64,000 nucleotides of DNA from Prochlorococcus sp. AG-355-J23 (GCA_003278705.1 QCDR01000001.1:62001-126000); one strand, 5' to 3'; shown: positions 36,506 through 44,915, counted from the stretch's first letter. Translations and numbers: made by a program. The notes: generated by a model not told the origin, from the letters alone.

Positions 36506-36713
36506 TCCAAACTATGTCATTTAATTCTTTTTCGTGGAAGAGCTAAGTGGAATGTTGCTTAACTGTCACAAGTGCCAGTTTTCCAGTTCTGGACATAATG
36601 GAAAACACTAATTCAGAGAAAAGGGTGTTTACTTCTCAGAGATTAACGTGTGAAGAGTTTCTAATTTGTACAACATCCTTGGAAAAGGTATAAATTATCT
36701 AAAGTATCGTTTG

Positions 36714-36908
36714 CTATTTCTTTTCCCAAAATAGATAAAGATTTGAAAACAGGTTTTTAGTATCTACTATTGCAGTGCTTGTAGAGATCAACTTCCATCC
36801 TGCAGAATTTCGTTTTTTCATAATTGCTGCAAGTTCGTTTTCTTGTCTTTGAGTATTTGCATTTCCAACTGCATAATATATATCAAGATCATTTTCTACT
36901 TTTGCCAT
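36714..36908 (-). CDS. small hypothetical protein, DUF4177-like
   Basis: 64 residues starting MAKVENDLDIYYAVGNAN, with the ending GWKLISTSTAIVDTKNLFSNLYLFWEK. The pattern of a short helix, then GW-x-L-(I/V)-S-x(10)-(L/F)-Y-x-F-W-E, resembles DUF4177-type small proteins. It is cytosolic with no Cys. The function is unknown. Region 36909-37167 beyond it shows no convincing gene. Confidence 0.5.
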   Translation of the reverse strand: MAKVENDLDIYYAVGNANTQRQENELAAIMKKRNSAGWKLISTSTAIVDTKNLFSNLYLFWEKK

Positions 36909-37167
36909 TTTTTAAGGTGATGCTTTATTCAGAGTTAATATTACTCAATCTTTCTTAGTAACTGGGAAAGATTCGATATAGTGGCTGTAAATAAGTCTCA
37001 TATGGTATTACCTTCGCCCCAAATTTCGACAGGACTACTGCTTATAAGAATTGGAATAGTAGTTACTTTCGATATCAAAATTGATCAGTTTAAAGGTAAA
37101 TAATTAAAAAAAGTAGGATATCTGGGTGAATATCTACATATATTTGATCAATAAAGAATTATCTTAT

Positions 37168-37770
37168 TTAGATCAAGAATAAAAAAGACCCTGCAATAAA
37201 TCCACTTAAATGACCTAATAAACTTACCTCTGGCAAAAATGAGAAAACCAAACCTATAAGGCATATTGTCTTTAACATTTTTTGCACTTCGTAATTGGAT
37301 TTTAAACCAATTTTTTTGCCTAAAAAGTGACTCTTTCCATAAAAAGACGTTAGCAGTAAGAATCCAAATAAAGCATAAATTATTCCGCTAAATCCTAAAG
37401 CAGCATAATTCGGATAAATATTAAAATAAGATATGATCTTTTCGTAAACCCAGATAATAAAAAAATTCAAAAAGGAACAAATTAAAATAAATTTCAGATA
37501 AAAAAATCTGCTTTCTATTCCAAGTCTCATCAAAAAATATCTAGTAATGATTATTCCACCAATATTTGATAATAAATGATTTAAATCTGCATGAACTAGG
37601 ATTGAGGTGAAAATCCTGTAAGGTTGATCACTAATTAATTTTGGTACAAAGTAAAAATATCCTTTATCAATAACGCCAATTAAATCTGTAAGTATAAAAA
37701 CTGAAATCAAAAGAGATACGCTTAGGATGTATTGCCAATCATATTTAGATATTGAATTATTAATAGCCAT
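37168..37770 (-). CDS. rhomboid-family intramembrane serine protease
   Basis: 200 residues with about six membrane helices. The catalytic serine is in GFSG (Ser128) and the histidine in LGHLSGFIAG (His187); the upstream loop motif reads HADLNHLLSN (about residues 60-69), as in active rhomboids. It cleaves single-pass substrates in the membrane. The start follows a short A+T-rich promoter. No neighbour indicates a substrate. Confidence 0.88.
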   Translation of the reverse strand: MAINNSISKYDWQYILSVSLLISVFILTDLIGVIDKGYFYFVPKLISDQPYRIFTSILVHADLNHLLSNIGGIIITRYFLMRLGIESRFFYLKFILICSFLNFFIIWVYEKIISYFNIYPNYAALGFSGIIYALFGFLLLTSFYGKSHFLGKKIGLKSNYEVQKMLKTICLIGLVFSFLPEVSLLGHLSGFIAGSFLFLI

Positions 37771-37814
37771 ATTTTCTCTAGTTTTATACTAAAAGAATAT
37801 CTACTTACTTAGAA

Positions 37815-37840
37815 GAAAAGACCCTCAAAAGGGTCTTTTT
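37815..37840 (-). terminator. intrinsic terminator between rhomboid and CP12-like gene
   Basis: AAAAGACCCT pairs with AGGGTCTTTT around a four-base loop. It is symmetric, so it could act on either strand. It lies 24 bases after the minus-strand stop at 37864. Confidence 0.7.
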
Positions 37841-37863
37841 AACGTCTTGAATTTATATTAGTT

Positions 37864-38028
37864 TTAGTAAACTTTGCAATGAGAACTTGTTGGGTGGTCT
37901 ATACATTCTTTTTCCCAATAATCTTGTCTTTGATCTTTTGGTAGTTGATAATTAAAATCATGCATTCTCCAAATATCTGAAGTTGCATTTCTAAGGGCAG
38001 TAAATGGAGTGGTGAGTCTCATAAACAT
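37864..38028 (-). CDS. small protein with CP12-like C-terminal hairpin, 54 aa
   Basis: Starts MFMRLTTPFTALRN; a second ATG at 38022 is possible. A perfect AGGAGG lies just upstream. The end reads YWEKECIDHPTSSHCKVY, which fits the C-terminal GAPDH-binding module of CP12: C-x8-C with Pro in the loop, followed by a x-V-Y. CP12 uses the redox state of these two cysteines to bind GAPDH and phosphoribulokinase and switch off the Calvin cycle in the dark. The N-terminal PRK-side cysteines and the acidic central region of full CP12 are missing, so this is a truncated, CP12-tail-like protein. Confidence 0.65.
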   Translation of the reverse strand: MFMRLTTPFTALRNATSDIWRMHDFNYQLPKDQRQDYWEKECIDHPTSSHCKVY

Positions 38029-38214
38029 AAAACCTCCTATATCTCTACTCCTTAATTATCCTCCTATTAAATTGAAATTAATAGAGTATTAATACCCGAG
38101 TATTAGTGCTTTGTGGTTGTCGCGACTATACTTTTCCCATTCAGTAGGATTGAAATAATTTAGGAATCAAAAGCACTTCATCGACTTTGTGGACAGCGAG
38201 GTGCATAAGACTCG
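38029..38214 (-). promoter_or_regulatory. long leader with repeated Shine-Dalgarno-like motifs
   Basis: The minus strand upstream of the 54-aa gene carries AGGAGG next to the ATG, AAGGAG about 17 bases further up and AGGAGG about 12 bases beyond that. Further up are a TAATAC/GTATTA inverted repeat (38090-38105) and a GCACTTC...GAGGTGC stem at about 38173-38204. This may be a structured 5' leader or a separate RNA; the boundaries are not known. Confidence 0.35.
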
Positions 38215-38240
38215 AAAAGGGCACATAAATGCCCTCTTAT
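38215..38240 (-). terminator. probable terminator of tRNA-Ser
   Basis: GGGCA pairs with TGCCC around a six-base loop, followed on the minus strand by TTTT. It lies about 35 bases after the tRNA 3' end. Confidence 0.5.
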
Positions 38241-38272
38241 TTTATTTTGGGATTTCTAGAAACTATTATTAA

Positions 38273-38357
38273 CGGAGAGGGTGGGATTCGAACCCACGAA
38301 TAGTTTCCTATTAAACGATTTCGAGTCGTTCGCTTTCGACCACTCAGCCACCTCTCC
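38273..38357 (-). tRNA. trnS: tRNA-Ser (anticodon CGA)
   Basis: 85 bases on the minus strand. The acceptor stem GGAGAGG pairs with CCTCTCC, followed by discriminator G. The D arm contains GCTGAGTGGTCGAAAGC, the anticodon stem-loop ACGACTCGAAATCGT has CGA in the loop, a long variable arm is present as in class II tRNAs, and the T arm GTGGGTTCGAATCCCAC is perfect. The CCA is not encoded. It would read UCG codons. Confidence 0.97.
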
Positions 38358-38418
38358 TGCTTTTTATAAGTATGCAAATAAAAAAGAAAAAATTTTGAAC
38401 TATGTAATTATCTTAATT

Positions 38419-39441
38419 TTAATTCCAACCTGCATCTTTCATCAATTTAATAGCTAGAGAATTTTTTTCTCCAAGGTCTTCTACTGTTACACTATCAGGC
38501 GTAAACTCTCCAAAGTTCTTCACTATTTCATTCTGATTAACTTCCTTCAAAGGATGTTCAAAAGTAGGAGCAGCTAAACCTTTACTTCCTTCCGGAGACG
38601 CTAAGAATTCAAGCAACTGAATGGCTTCATTTTTATTTGTTGCATATTTTGCAACACCGCCGGCACTAATATTTACATGTGCAGGATTAGGAATAAGGAC
38701 CTTTGTTTTTTTTGCATACAAAGCATCTCTTCTTCCATTAACACCAGCTAACATTCTTGCTACGTAATAATGATTAACAATTCCTACCCCACATTTTTTC
38801 TTAGAAACTGCTCTAATTATTGCAATATCCCCTGGGAAAAAAGGTTTTGAAACGTTTGAAATCATACCAGATAACCAAGCTTTAGTTTCTGATTCACCTT
38901 TGTTAATTATTTGATTGGCAACTAAGGATTGATTATATGGACTTTTTCTATTTCTTAAACATACTTTGCCTTTTAAAGAAGGATCTGCCAAATCAGTGTA
39001 ATCATTAATTTTGCTGATATCTACCACTTTTGAATTGGCTATCATAACTCTAACTCTTCTGGTCAATGCATACCATTCCTTATTTGGATCTTTTAATCCA
39101 ACAGGTACATCATTTTCTAAATTAGAAGATTTTATAGGTTGCAGTAATCCAGCTTTGGCTGCATTAGTAATTCTTGCAGCATCAACTAATAAAATTAAAT
39201 CCGCCTGAGAATTCTTACCCTCTCTCTTCAATCTCTCAATTAAAGATATACCAGCAGCTTCAATAAGCCTTACTTTAATACCTGTTTCTTCTGCAAATTT
39301 TTTATAAACGCTCCTATCAGTGTTGTAATGTCTTCCTGAATAAACTTTAACTTCTTTTTCTGTTGAATTAGCAGGTATATTAACGTTGAGCAAAAATGTA
39401 CATGTTAGTGCTGAATAAAATAGTTTTTTGAGTTTTTGCAC
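38419..39441 (-). CDS. futA/idiA: iron(III) ABC transporter substrate-binding protein (FutA/IdiA)
   Basis: 340 residues with a signal peptide (MQKLKKLFYSALTCTFLL..., cleavage near ANST). The mature start KEVKVYSGRHYNTDRSVYKKFAEETGI in parts (VYSGRHYNTD) is the ferric-binding family hallmark; tyrosines such as YYVARM lie where iron ligands are expected (NHYYVAR). It delivers Fe3+ in the periplasm or protects PSII in the IdiA role. It is divergent from a PiuC-like iron-dependent hydroxylase gene across a 96-base gap, consistent with shared iron control. The permease and ATPase genes are not adjacent. Confidence 0.93.
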   Translation of the reverse strand: MQKLKKLFYSALTCTFLLNVNIPANSTEKEVKVYSGRHYNTDRSVYKKFAEETGIKVRLIEAAGISLIERLKREGKNSQADLILLVDAARITNAAKAGLLQPIKSSNLENDVPVGLKDPNKEWYALTRRVRVMIANSKVVDISKINDYTDLADPSLKGKVCLRNRKSPYNQSLVANQIINKGESETKAWLSGMISNVSKPFFPGDIAIIRAVSKKKCGVGIVNHYYVARMLAGVNGRRDALYAKKTKVLIPNPAHVNISAGGVAKYATNKNEAIQLLEFLASPEGSKGLAAPTFEHPLKEVNQNEIVKNFGEFTPDSVTVEDLGEKNSLAIKLMKDAGWN

Positions 39442-39543
39442 TTTTTCAAATTAGTATCTATGGTTACTTTATACCTATCAAAACTGTTAAAACTCTAAAA
39501 GCGATCTTCTATACACAAAGATGTATCATTTTTTATAGTGCAT
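39442..39543. promoter_or_regulatory. divergent promoter region between futA/idiA and piuC-like gene
   Basis: About 100 bases with A+T-rich palindromic pieces (for example ATACACAAAGATGTAT around 39510-39527) that could host a Fur-type site. This is by eye; no clear 19-bp Fur box was confirmed. It serves both iron-related genes. Confidence 0.35.
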
Positions 39544-40209
39544 ATGAATTATTTAACTCAACAGTTATTAAATGCTGAAGAAATCAACCTAATAAATAAA
39601 GATTTAGAGGATGAAACTCAAAATTGGGAAGATGGGATAAAAACTGCTGGCAGTCACGCCTCAATCGTCAAAAATAATTTGCAATTAAATAGAAATTCTG
39701 AAATATCAAAAAAGTACTCACAATTAGTTAATAAAAAGATCCTTTCGAACCAATTAATAAAAAGTTTTTCTATACCAAAAAGAATTCATGGAATAATGTT
39801 TACAAAATCATCAAAAAATATGCATTATGGGAGACATATTGATAATCCATACATGTCTTCAGGTAGATCAGATTTATCCTTTACTCTGTCTTTAACAAAT
39901 AAAGATTCTTATGAAGGTGGAGAATTAATTATTGAAACATTGAATTCAGAAGAGAAATTCAAATTAAATGCTGGACAGATTATCATATATCCAAGCTCTT
40001 ACCTACATGCAGTTAGCAAAGTAAATAGTGGTAACAGATTAGTATGCGTGGGTTGGATAGAAAGTTATGTTAGATCAATTGAAGAGAGGGAATATTTATT
40101 TGATTTGGACGCAGGTGCAAGAAGTTTGCTTACAAAGCATGGCAGATCTGACGAACTTGACCTTATTTTTAAATCTTATTCAAATCTCCTAAGAGTTATG
40201 GGAGATTAA
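39544..40209 (+). CDS. piuC: PiuC-like Fe(II)/2-oxoglutarate-dependent hydroxylase
   Basis: 221 residues from the ATG at 39544; a GTG two codons upstream is also open. The iron-binding facial triad is His98 and Asp100 in GRHIDN and His155 in YLHAV, and Arg165 in GNRLVCVGW fits the 2-oxoglutarate salt bridge. EGGELII and AGQIIIYPSS are typical. PiuC proteins are induced by iron limitation and often sit beside siderophore receptors; the substrate is unknown. Divergent from futA/idiA. Confidence 0.88.
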   Translation: MNYLTQQLLNAEEINLINKDLEDETQNWEDGIKTAGSHASIVKNNLQLNRNSEISKKYSQLVNKKILSNQLIKSFSIPKRIHGIMFTKSSKNMHYGRHIDNPYMSSGRSDLSFTLSLTNKDSYEGGELIIETLNSEEKFKLNAGQIIIYPSSYLHAVSKVNSGNRLVCVGWIESYVRSIEEREYLFDLDAGARSLLTKHGRSDELDLIFKSYSNLLRVMGD

Positions 40210-40283
40210 ATAAGAATCATTTTATACAACAAAAAGAATATTAGTTTTAAATTGATTATTATAAAAGCGATTATATTTATCGA

Positions 40284-40523
40284 ATGCCCAAAAAAAGTTC
40301 AATTGCAATTTTTATCGCAGCTACAAGCGCATTAGCTATCGCAACGGCAGATAGTAATTCAGTTAAATCAGGTGAAAATGATTTAGGTGGATTAAAAGAA
40401 TGGAATACTGATATGCCTTTAGATGCGGATTTCAAATTAGATGCAGAAGCACAAAGAATAGCTGACGAAGCAGCTAAGTCATCCGCATGTATTCCTATTG
40501 GCGAAGGAGAAAACTGCTGGTGA
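40284..40523 (+). CDS. secreted small hypothetical protein, 79 aa
   Basis: The first 22 residues (MPKKSSIAIFIAATSALAIATA) form a signal peptide. The mature part is acidic, with DMPLDADFKLDAEAQRIADEAA in two overlapping helical pieces, and ends SSACIPIGEGENCW with two Cys that could pair. Periplasmic, family unknown. A minus-strand ORF in the same place (40277-40594) looks like a shadow. Confidence 0.55.
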   Translation: MPKKSSIAIFIAATSALAIATADSNSVKSGENDLGGLKEWNTDMPLDADFKLDAEAQRIADEAAKSSACIPIGEGENCW

Positions 40524-40690
40524 TTATAAAAAAGATTTGAAATTACTTTTTTATTTAATGAAATATTCAAATATATCCAATTTTCAATAGACACTTCTAA
40601 AATTCTTAGGAATTTATATTTTCTAATTATTGTTCACCCAGAGTAAATAAATTTTCTTCAATCAAAATATTTATGGTCAAAAAAAACAAT

Positions 40691-41935
40691 TTAGAATTTG
40701 AATGTGGTTTGCAAAAGATAACCCGTCATGTCTGTTTCAACATCACTGGAATTTTTAGAAGTTCCACCAAATATTGTAGGAGTTACTGAAATTGAATCAT
40801 TTACTTTGTACTTATAGTAAAGTTCGTACAAGAAAGGTTCAATTGTCTCTCCTTCAACCATTTGAGGCTGACCAAATGCTAAGCCAATTTTGTCATCTGC
40901 ATTGAATACGTCAGTCCAATTAAGTCCAACAAAATAAGCAGTAGTATTTGAATTTGATGAAGCATCTGTTTCTGAGGTGTCATAACCAACTGAAATAGAA
41001 GGTACAGCAGTTTCTGCTCCTGTTGGTCTCCACCAAGCTCTTAAACCTACGTTAGTACTATTTCCATCACCTGATCTTGCTTTTCCATCAGTTGTCATGA
41101 AATAAGAATCAGTCCAACCATTATATTTCATGTTAACTAAAGCAGAAACAGAATAATTAGGCTGTGTATAACCAATTTGAGTTGCCCAACTTTGTTTACC
41201 TTCATCAGTTAAGAGAGGGTTTTTAGATGTGATATTAGAGCTCATTGCAAAGCCATTATCTGAAGTATATGCCCAACCAGCTCCTGGACTTGTACTTGCA
41301 CCATAACCTGCTGCATTACCCCCTAGAGTAAATGCCTTCAGTACTGGTTCATATATTGAAGGAGTTGTTGCATGCATATAATAATTTTCAATCTTTGGAC
41401 CGAAAGTTACCGTATGATTGCTATCCCCAATTGGAGTTGTGTACCAAAGTTTATCCACCTCGAGGACATCACCATTACCGTTACCAGAACTTAGATAAGT
41501 GTTGTAAACAGATTTTGTTTTAGACCAAGAAGAGTGATTTCCAGTCTTGATTCTTGTATAGAGGTTATCATCACCAGTGAAGCTTGTATTTAAGTTCAAC
41601 GTATATGTGTACATGAACTGTGTTTCACCAGTGTAAGTGTCGTCATCAGTGTCAACACTACCTACGTCAAAGGTTGCTTTTCCGTCTAAAACTGTTGTAT
41701 CAGAGAAGCCACCAGCTTCGAATTCATTTAATCTAGATTCAATACCATCAACTCTCTCATTTGCATTTGCAATTTCATTGGAGAAAGTTTTGCTATCAAA
41801 CTTTTTGTTAGAAGATTTGCTGCTACGTGAATAGCTGTTCATTTCTTCAATATTAATGTCAGAAGCTTGTGCAACTAATGGAGTGATTAAACCCAAAGAA
41901 GCACTTGCAACCAACATTTGTTGGAAGAGTTTCAT
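40691..41935 (-). CDS. outer-membrane porin (Som/OprB-like)
   Basis: 414 residues. A signal peptide (MKLFQQMLVASASLGLITPLVAQA) leads to a helical, coiled-coil-like region (NERVDGIESRLNEFEAGGF) and then a beta-barrel with alternating strands. The barrel ends in a terminal Phe (TTFKF), the usual outer-membrane signal. It lacks a full SLH domain. It should let small solutes pass the outer membrane. The gene sits in the neighbourhood of iron genes but has its own leader; an inverted repeat, TACCCAT...ATGGGTA (41954-41971), lies just upstream of the start and may be an operator or leader hairpin. Confidence 0.85.
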   Translation of the reverse strand: MKLFQQMLVASASLGLITPLVAQASDINIEEMNSYSRSSKSSNKKFDSKTFSNEIANANERVDGIESRLNEFEAGGFSDTTVLDGKATFDVGSVDTDDDTYTGETQFMYTYTLNLNTSFTGDDNLYTRIKTGNHSSWSKTKSVYNTYLSSGNGNGDVLEVDKLWYTTPIGDSNHTVTFGPKIENYYMHATTPSIYEPVLKAFTLGGNAAGYGASTSPGAGWAYTSDNGFAMSSNITSKNPLLTDEGKQSWATQIGYTQPNYSVSALVNMKYNGWTDSYFMTTDGKARSGDGNSTNVGLRAWWRPTGAETAVPSISVGYDTSETDASSNSNTTAYFVGLNWTDVFNADDKIGLAFGQPQMVEGETIEPFLYELYYKYKVNDSISVTPTIFGGTSKNSSDVETDMTGYLLQTTFKF

Positions 41936-42054
41936 TTTACCTCACACTAAAATTACCCATAGAAATGGGTATACAAATTGTATCTAAGACGACTTTTTTA
42001 GGTAGGCAAATTAGATTCAGTTATAAGTATCATTTTTTACATAGGCTTAATTTT

Positions 42055-42078
42055 AAAAAACTCACTTAAAGAGTTTTT
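42055..42078 (-). terminator. intrinsic terminator of glyQ
   Basis: AAAAACTC pairs with GAGTTTTT around a seven-base loop, with a T-run on the minus strand. It begins inside or at the glyQ stop. Confidence 0.6.
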
Positions 42079-42946
42079 ATTTTTTTAATAACGGAAAATT
42101 CAAAGCATTTCTTTCTTCCGTCCATGAAGATGCAACTTCTCTTGCTAATTTTCGAATCTTTTCAATATATTGAGCCCGATCTGTGACTGAAATAATTCCC
42201 CTCGCGTCAAGCAGATTAAAAGTATGGCTACATTTCAGAACAAAATCAAGGGCTGGATAAGTTAATTTCTTTTCGATTAAATTATTTGCCTCCGCTTGGT
42301 AAATTTCAAATAATTTTCTGAGATTGTCAGCATTAGATTCAGTAAAATTATAAGAGCATTGACTTTTTTCAAATTGAAGCCAAATGTCGCTATATTTCAA
42401 ATCTTTGTTCCAATTCAAGTCCCAGATACTTTCTTTATCCTGCAAAAACATTGCAATCCTCTCTAATCCATAAGTGATTTCAATTGGGATTGGATTACAA
42501 TCTATACCTCCGCATTGTTGGAAATAAGTAAATTGAGTAACTTCCATTCCGTCCAACCAAACTTCCCAACCTACGCCCCAGGCTCCAAGTGTTGGTGACT
42601 CCCAGTTATCTTCCACAAATCTTATGTCATGATTTCTAGGATTAATTCCAAGAGATTCTAAAGATGTCAAATATTTTTCCTGTATTCCTTCCGGTGAAGG
42701 TTTAATTATTACTTGATATTGAAAGTAATGTTGCGCCCTATTTGGATTATCGCCAAAACGTCCATCTGTAGGTCTTCTACATGGTTCTGCATATGCCACA
42801 CTCCAAGGTTCTGGCCCAATAGCCCTTAAAAAAGTATGCGGGTTCATTGTTCCAGCACCTTTTTCGGTATCATATGGCTGCATAATTAAACAACCTTCTT
42901 CTGACCAGAAATTATTTAAATTTTTAATTATATCCTGAAAAAACAT
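42077..42946 (-). CDS. glyQ: glycyl-tRNA synthetase alpha subunit
   Basis: 289 residues from the ATG at 42946 ([14 protein letters not shown]); a TTG one codon earlier is ignored. Family blocks are [52 protein letters not shown] (in parts AIGPEPW, RRPTDGR), [11 protein letters not shown] and [19 protein letters not shown]. It forms the catalytic part of the alpha2-beta2 enzyme; glyS is not in the window. Confidence 0.96.
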   Translation of the reverse strand: MFFQDIIKNLNNFWSEEGCLIMQPYDTEKGAGTMNPHTFLRAIGPEPWSVAYAEPCRRPTDGRFGDNPNRAQHYFQYQVIIKPSPEGIQEKYLTSLESLGINPRNHDIRFVEDNWESPTLGAWGVGWEVWLDGMEVTQFTYFQQCGGIDCNPIPIEITYGLERIAMFLQDKESIWDLNWNKDLKYSDIWLQFEKSQCSYNFTESNADNLRKLFEIYQAEANNLIEKKLTYPALDFVLKCSHTFNLLDARGIISVTDRAQYIEKIRKLAREVASSWTEERNALNFPLLKK

Positions 42947-43102
42947 CAAATTTTAAAAGTGAAGAAATTTAGATCAATGCCACTAAACATAATAACAAAG
43001 CTTTAAAGTAAAAAATATTTTGTAATCCAATTTCTCAAAAATATCATCCTATAAAAAGCTGTAATTAAATTAGATCCTTGATGAAAATAAATGAAAAATT
43101 AA

Positions 43103-43531
43103 TTATGTAAAAAAATCTAATGGCAATGGTCCAAAAGTATTAGATTCTTTAGCACCTTCGTCAAACTGACATGTTATTAAAATTCCTTCTCCAAGACCAT
43201 TTTCAGATCTGACAAAAACATTACTAGTTTTTTGATTAGCTTTTAAAAAAACACCTCCATCAGCATGGAGAGAACCAAGATTTCCAAATTTAATTGAGGA
43301 ATATTTATTAGAAATTGATTGCAATGCTTCAATAGCTTTATAATCACTAGGTGCCATTATGCCTATTGTTATCCAATCTGCATTAAAAATATTTGCTTCT
43401 AGTTCCTCTAAAAGTTTTTTTTCTTGACTATTACTTAATTGAGGTGCAGTTCTAAGATCATTTAAATCGACTAATTTATTTATTTCCATAAGCCTTATAT
43501 CTAATAAATTCTTAACCAAATGTTCTTCCAT
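43103..43531 (-). CDS. DUF1824-like protein
   Basis: 142 residues from an internal ATG at 43531. An earlier ATG at 43564 would extend further into the tautomerase gene; both overlap its end. The conserved centre DLNDLRTAPQLSNSQEKKLLEEL and DWITIGIMAPSDYKAIEAL, then LHADGGVFLKANQ and the GEGILITCQ strand, fit DUF1824, a small cyanobacterial and plastid family of unknown role. It follows the MIF-like gene as a probable operon. Confidence 0.6.
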   Translation of the reverse strand: MEEHLVKNLLDIRLMEINKLVDLNDLRTAPQLSNSQEKKLLEELEANIFNADWITIGIMAPSDYKAIEALQSISNKYSSIKFGNLGSLHADGGVFLKANQKTSNVFVRSENGLGEGILITCQFDEGAKESNTFGPLPLDFFT

Positions 43532-43844
43532 TCCAAGCCCACAATGAAGCTGGGACATCCTCAAAAGAAATATAAATCCTATCTATTGGGATCCCCATTT
43601 TTTCATATACAAAATCTGATATTGGCCTTGCCATTTCTGAAGGATTAAAGGAACCTATTGATTTGATTTCTAAAAAGCAAGAAGGTGTCTCATCATCAAA
43701 ATACATTTGGCAATTATCATCTATTTTCGCCATAACAAAACTTCTTGATTTTTTAGTTAAAGATGAAATAAGAATTGAAATTTCTTTGAGTAATTTACTT
43801 TTATCATTAACTTTTGCTGAAGTCGAAATATTAATATAAGGCAT
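43512..43844 (-). CDS. phenylpyruvate-tautomerase/MIF-like protein
   Basis: 110 residues starting MPYINISTSAKV, where Pro2 is the catalytic base of the tautomerase superfamily. Other hallmarks are KSRSFVMAKI (about residue 32), EIKSIGSFNP and RIYISFEDVPASLWAWNG. It is probably a cytosolic tautomerase with unknown substrate. It overlaps the following DUF1824-like gene by 20 bases. It starts two bases after the stop of a 57-residue ORF, suggesting a three-gene unit. Confidence 0.85.
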   Translation of the reverse strand: MPYINISTSAKVNDKSKLLKEISILISSLTKKSRSFVMAKIDDNCQMYFDDETPSCFLEIKSIGSFNPSEMARPISDFVYEKMGIPIDRIYISFEDVPASLWAWNGRTFG

Positions 43845-43846
43845 CT

Positions 43847-44020
43847 CTAGGCAGCAAGATAATCTTTCTTAGAATCATTTTCTAGATAAACCGTTTTATT
43901 TTTTAAATTTTTTTTTGATGAAAGAAATGCCATATCGTATGAACTTATTCCGTTTTTATAAGGATTGAAAAGAGCATTTTTAGACCTGTTTTTTTTGCTC
44001 CTCTTGAACTCAATCATCAT
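43847..44020 (-). CDS. small basic hypothetical protein, 57 aa
   Basis: Starts MMIEFKRSKKNRSKNALFNP; very rich in Lys and Asn, no membrane segment, ending KKDYLAA. Its stop lies two bases before the MIF-like start, so the three genes are probably co-transcribed. No family is recognised. Confidence 0.5.
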   Translation of the reverse strand: MMIEFKRSKKNRSKNALFNPYKNGISSYDMAFLSSKKNLKNKTVYLENDSKKDYLAA

Positions 44021-44167
44021 TATTAGATCATTAATTAATAATTTAACTTTTTTTGAATAGATGTCTAGTTTTTTTGAGAATTATTAATTTAGCTAATGAA
44101 TAAATTTCTAATACACAATTAGAATTTCTTTTTACTAGATTTGAGATGTAGATTCTAAATTAGTTTT

Positions 44168-44806
44168 TTGGAAGTTTTAAATAATTATCAAAGGAAAAAA
44201 CTCGATGAGAGTAATGATGAAGAATTTTATTCTGATCCCAAATTTGTTTATCATCTAGATGCAAACTTTAGGCAAAATCTATCAGATTTATATGAAAAAG
44301 AAATTGATAATTATTCAACCGTCCTTGATTTAATGTCCAGTTGGGATAGTTATTTACCTAAAGGGAAAAAATATAAAAAAGTTATTGGTCATGGTTTAAA
44401 CGTAAAAGAACTTGAAAAAAACAAAATTTTCGATTCTTTTTGGATACAAAATTTTAATTTAAGTCAACAAATTCCTCTTGAGAAAGAAAGCGTTGATTAT
44501 TGCTTGATGGTAGCCGCATGGCAATATTTACAATATCCAGAGAATTTAACCAAAGAAATTGCAAGAATATTGAGTAGAAATGGGAAGATTATTATTGCTT
44601 TTTCAAACAGAGCATTTTGGCATAAAGCTCCTAACATATGGACTTCATCTACTGAAGAAGACAGGGTCAAATATGTAAGAAAAGTATTAATCTCAAACGG
44701 ATTTAATGAGCCAAAAATTATCAAAAAGTTTACTGAACCGGCACTTAATATCTTTAATTTTTTAAATAAAGACCCATTTTATTGTTTAATCGCAACCAAA
44801 GAATAA
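44168..44806 (+). CDS. class I SAM-dependent methyltransferase
   Basis: 212 residues from a TTG start. Motif I reads VLDLMSSWDSYLP (about residue 54), a form where the usual glycines are replaced by Ser/Trp. VDYCLMVAAWQYLQYPENLTKEIARILSRNGKIIIAFSNR in parts (LMVAAWQYLQYPE, LSRNGKIIIAFSNR) is typical of methyltransferase-11 proteins. Acceptor unknown. Single gene, + strand. Confidence 0.75.
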   Translation: MEVLNNYQRKKLDESNDEEFYSDPKFVYHLDANFRQNLSDLYEKEIDNYSTVLDLMSSWDSYLPKGKKYKKVIGHGLNVKELEKNKIFDSFWIQNFNLSQQIPLEKESVDYCLMVAAWQYLQYPENLTKEIARILSRNGKIIIAFSNRAFWHKAPNIWTSSTEEDRVKYVRKVLISNGFNEPKIIKKFTEPALNIFNFLNKDPFYCLIATKE

Positions 44807-44915
44807 TTTTTTAATTGTATTTCATTAAACAAAAACTCTATGAAAAAGTCATCTAGTATTTTTCATAGCCATACTTTAAATTTTTTACTAATATTGGGTA
44901 GTTAAAATTCATCAT

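Noticed and set aside
36598-36693. 31-codon + strand ORF (starts MENTNSEKRV)
   Set aside because: Short, no ribosome site and no recognisable pattern; kept only as a possibility.
37002-37103. 33-codon + strand ORF
   Set aside because: No ribosome site and mixed composition; probably chance in an A+T-rich gap.
40277-40594. 105-codon minus-strand ORF
   Set aside because: It is the antisense of the secreted 79-residue protein, which has a clear signal peptide and sensible composition.
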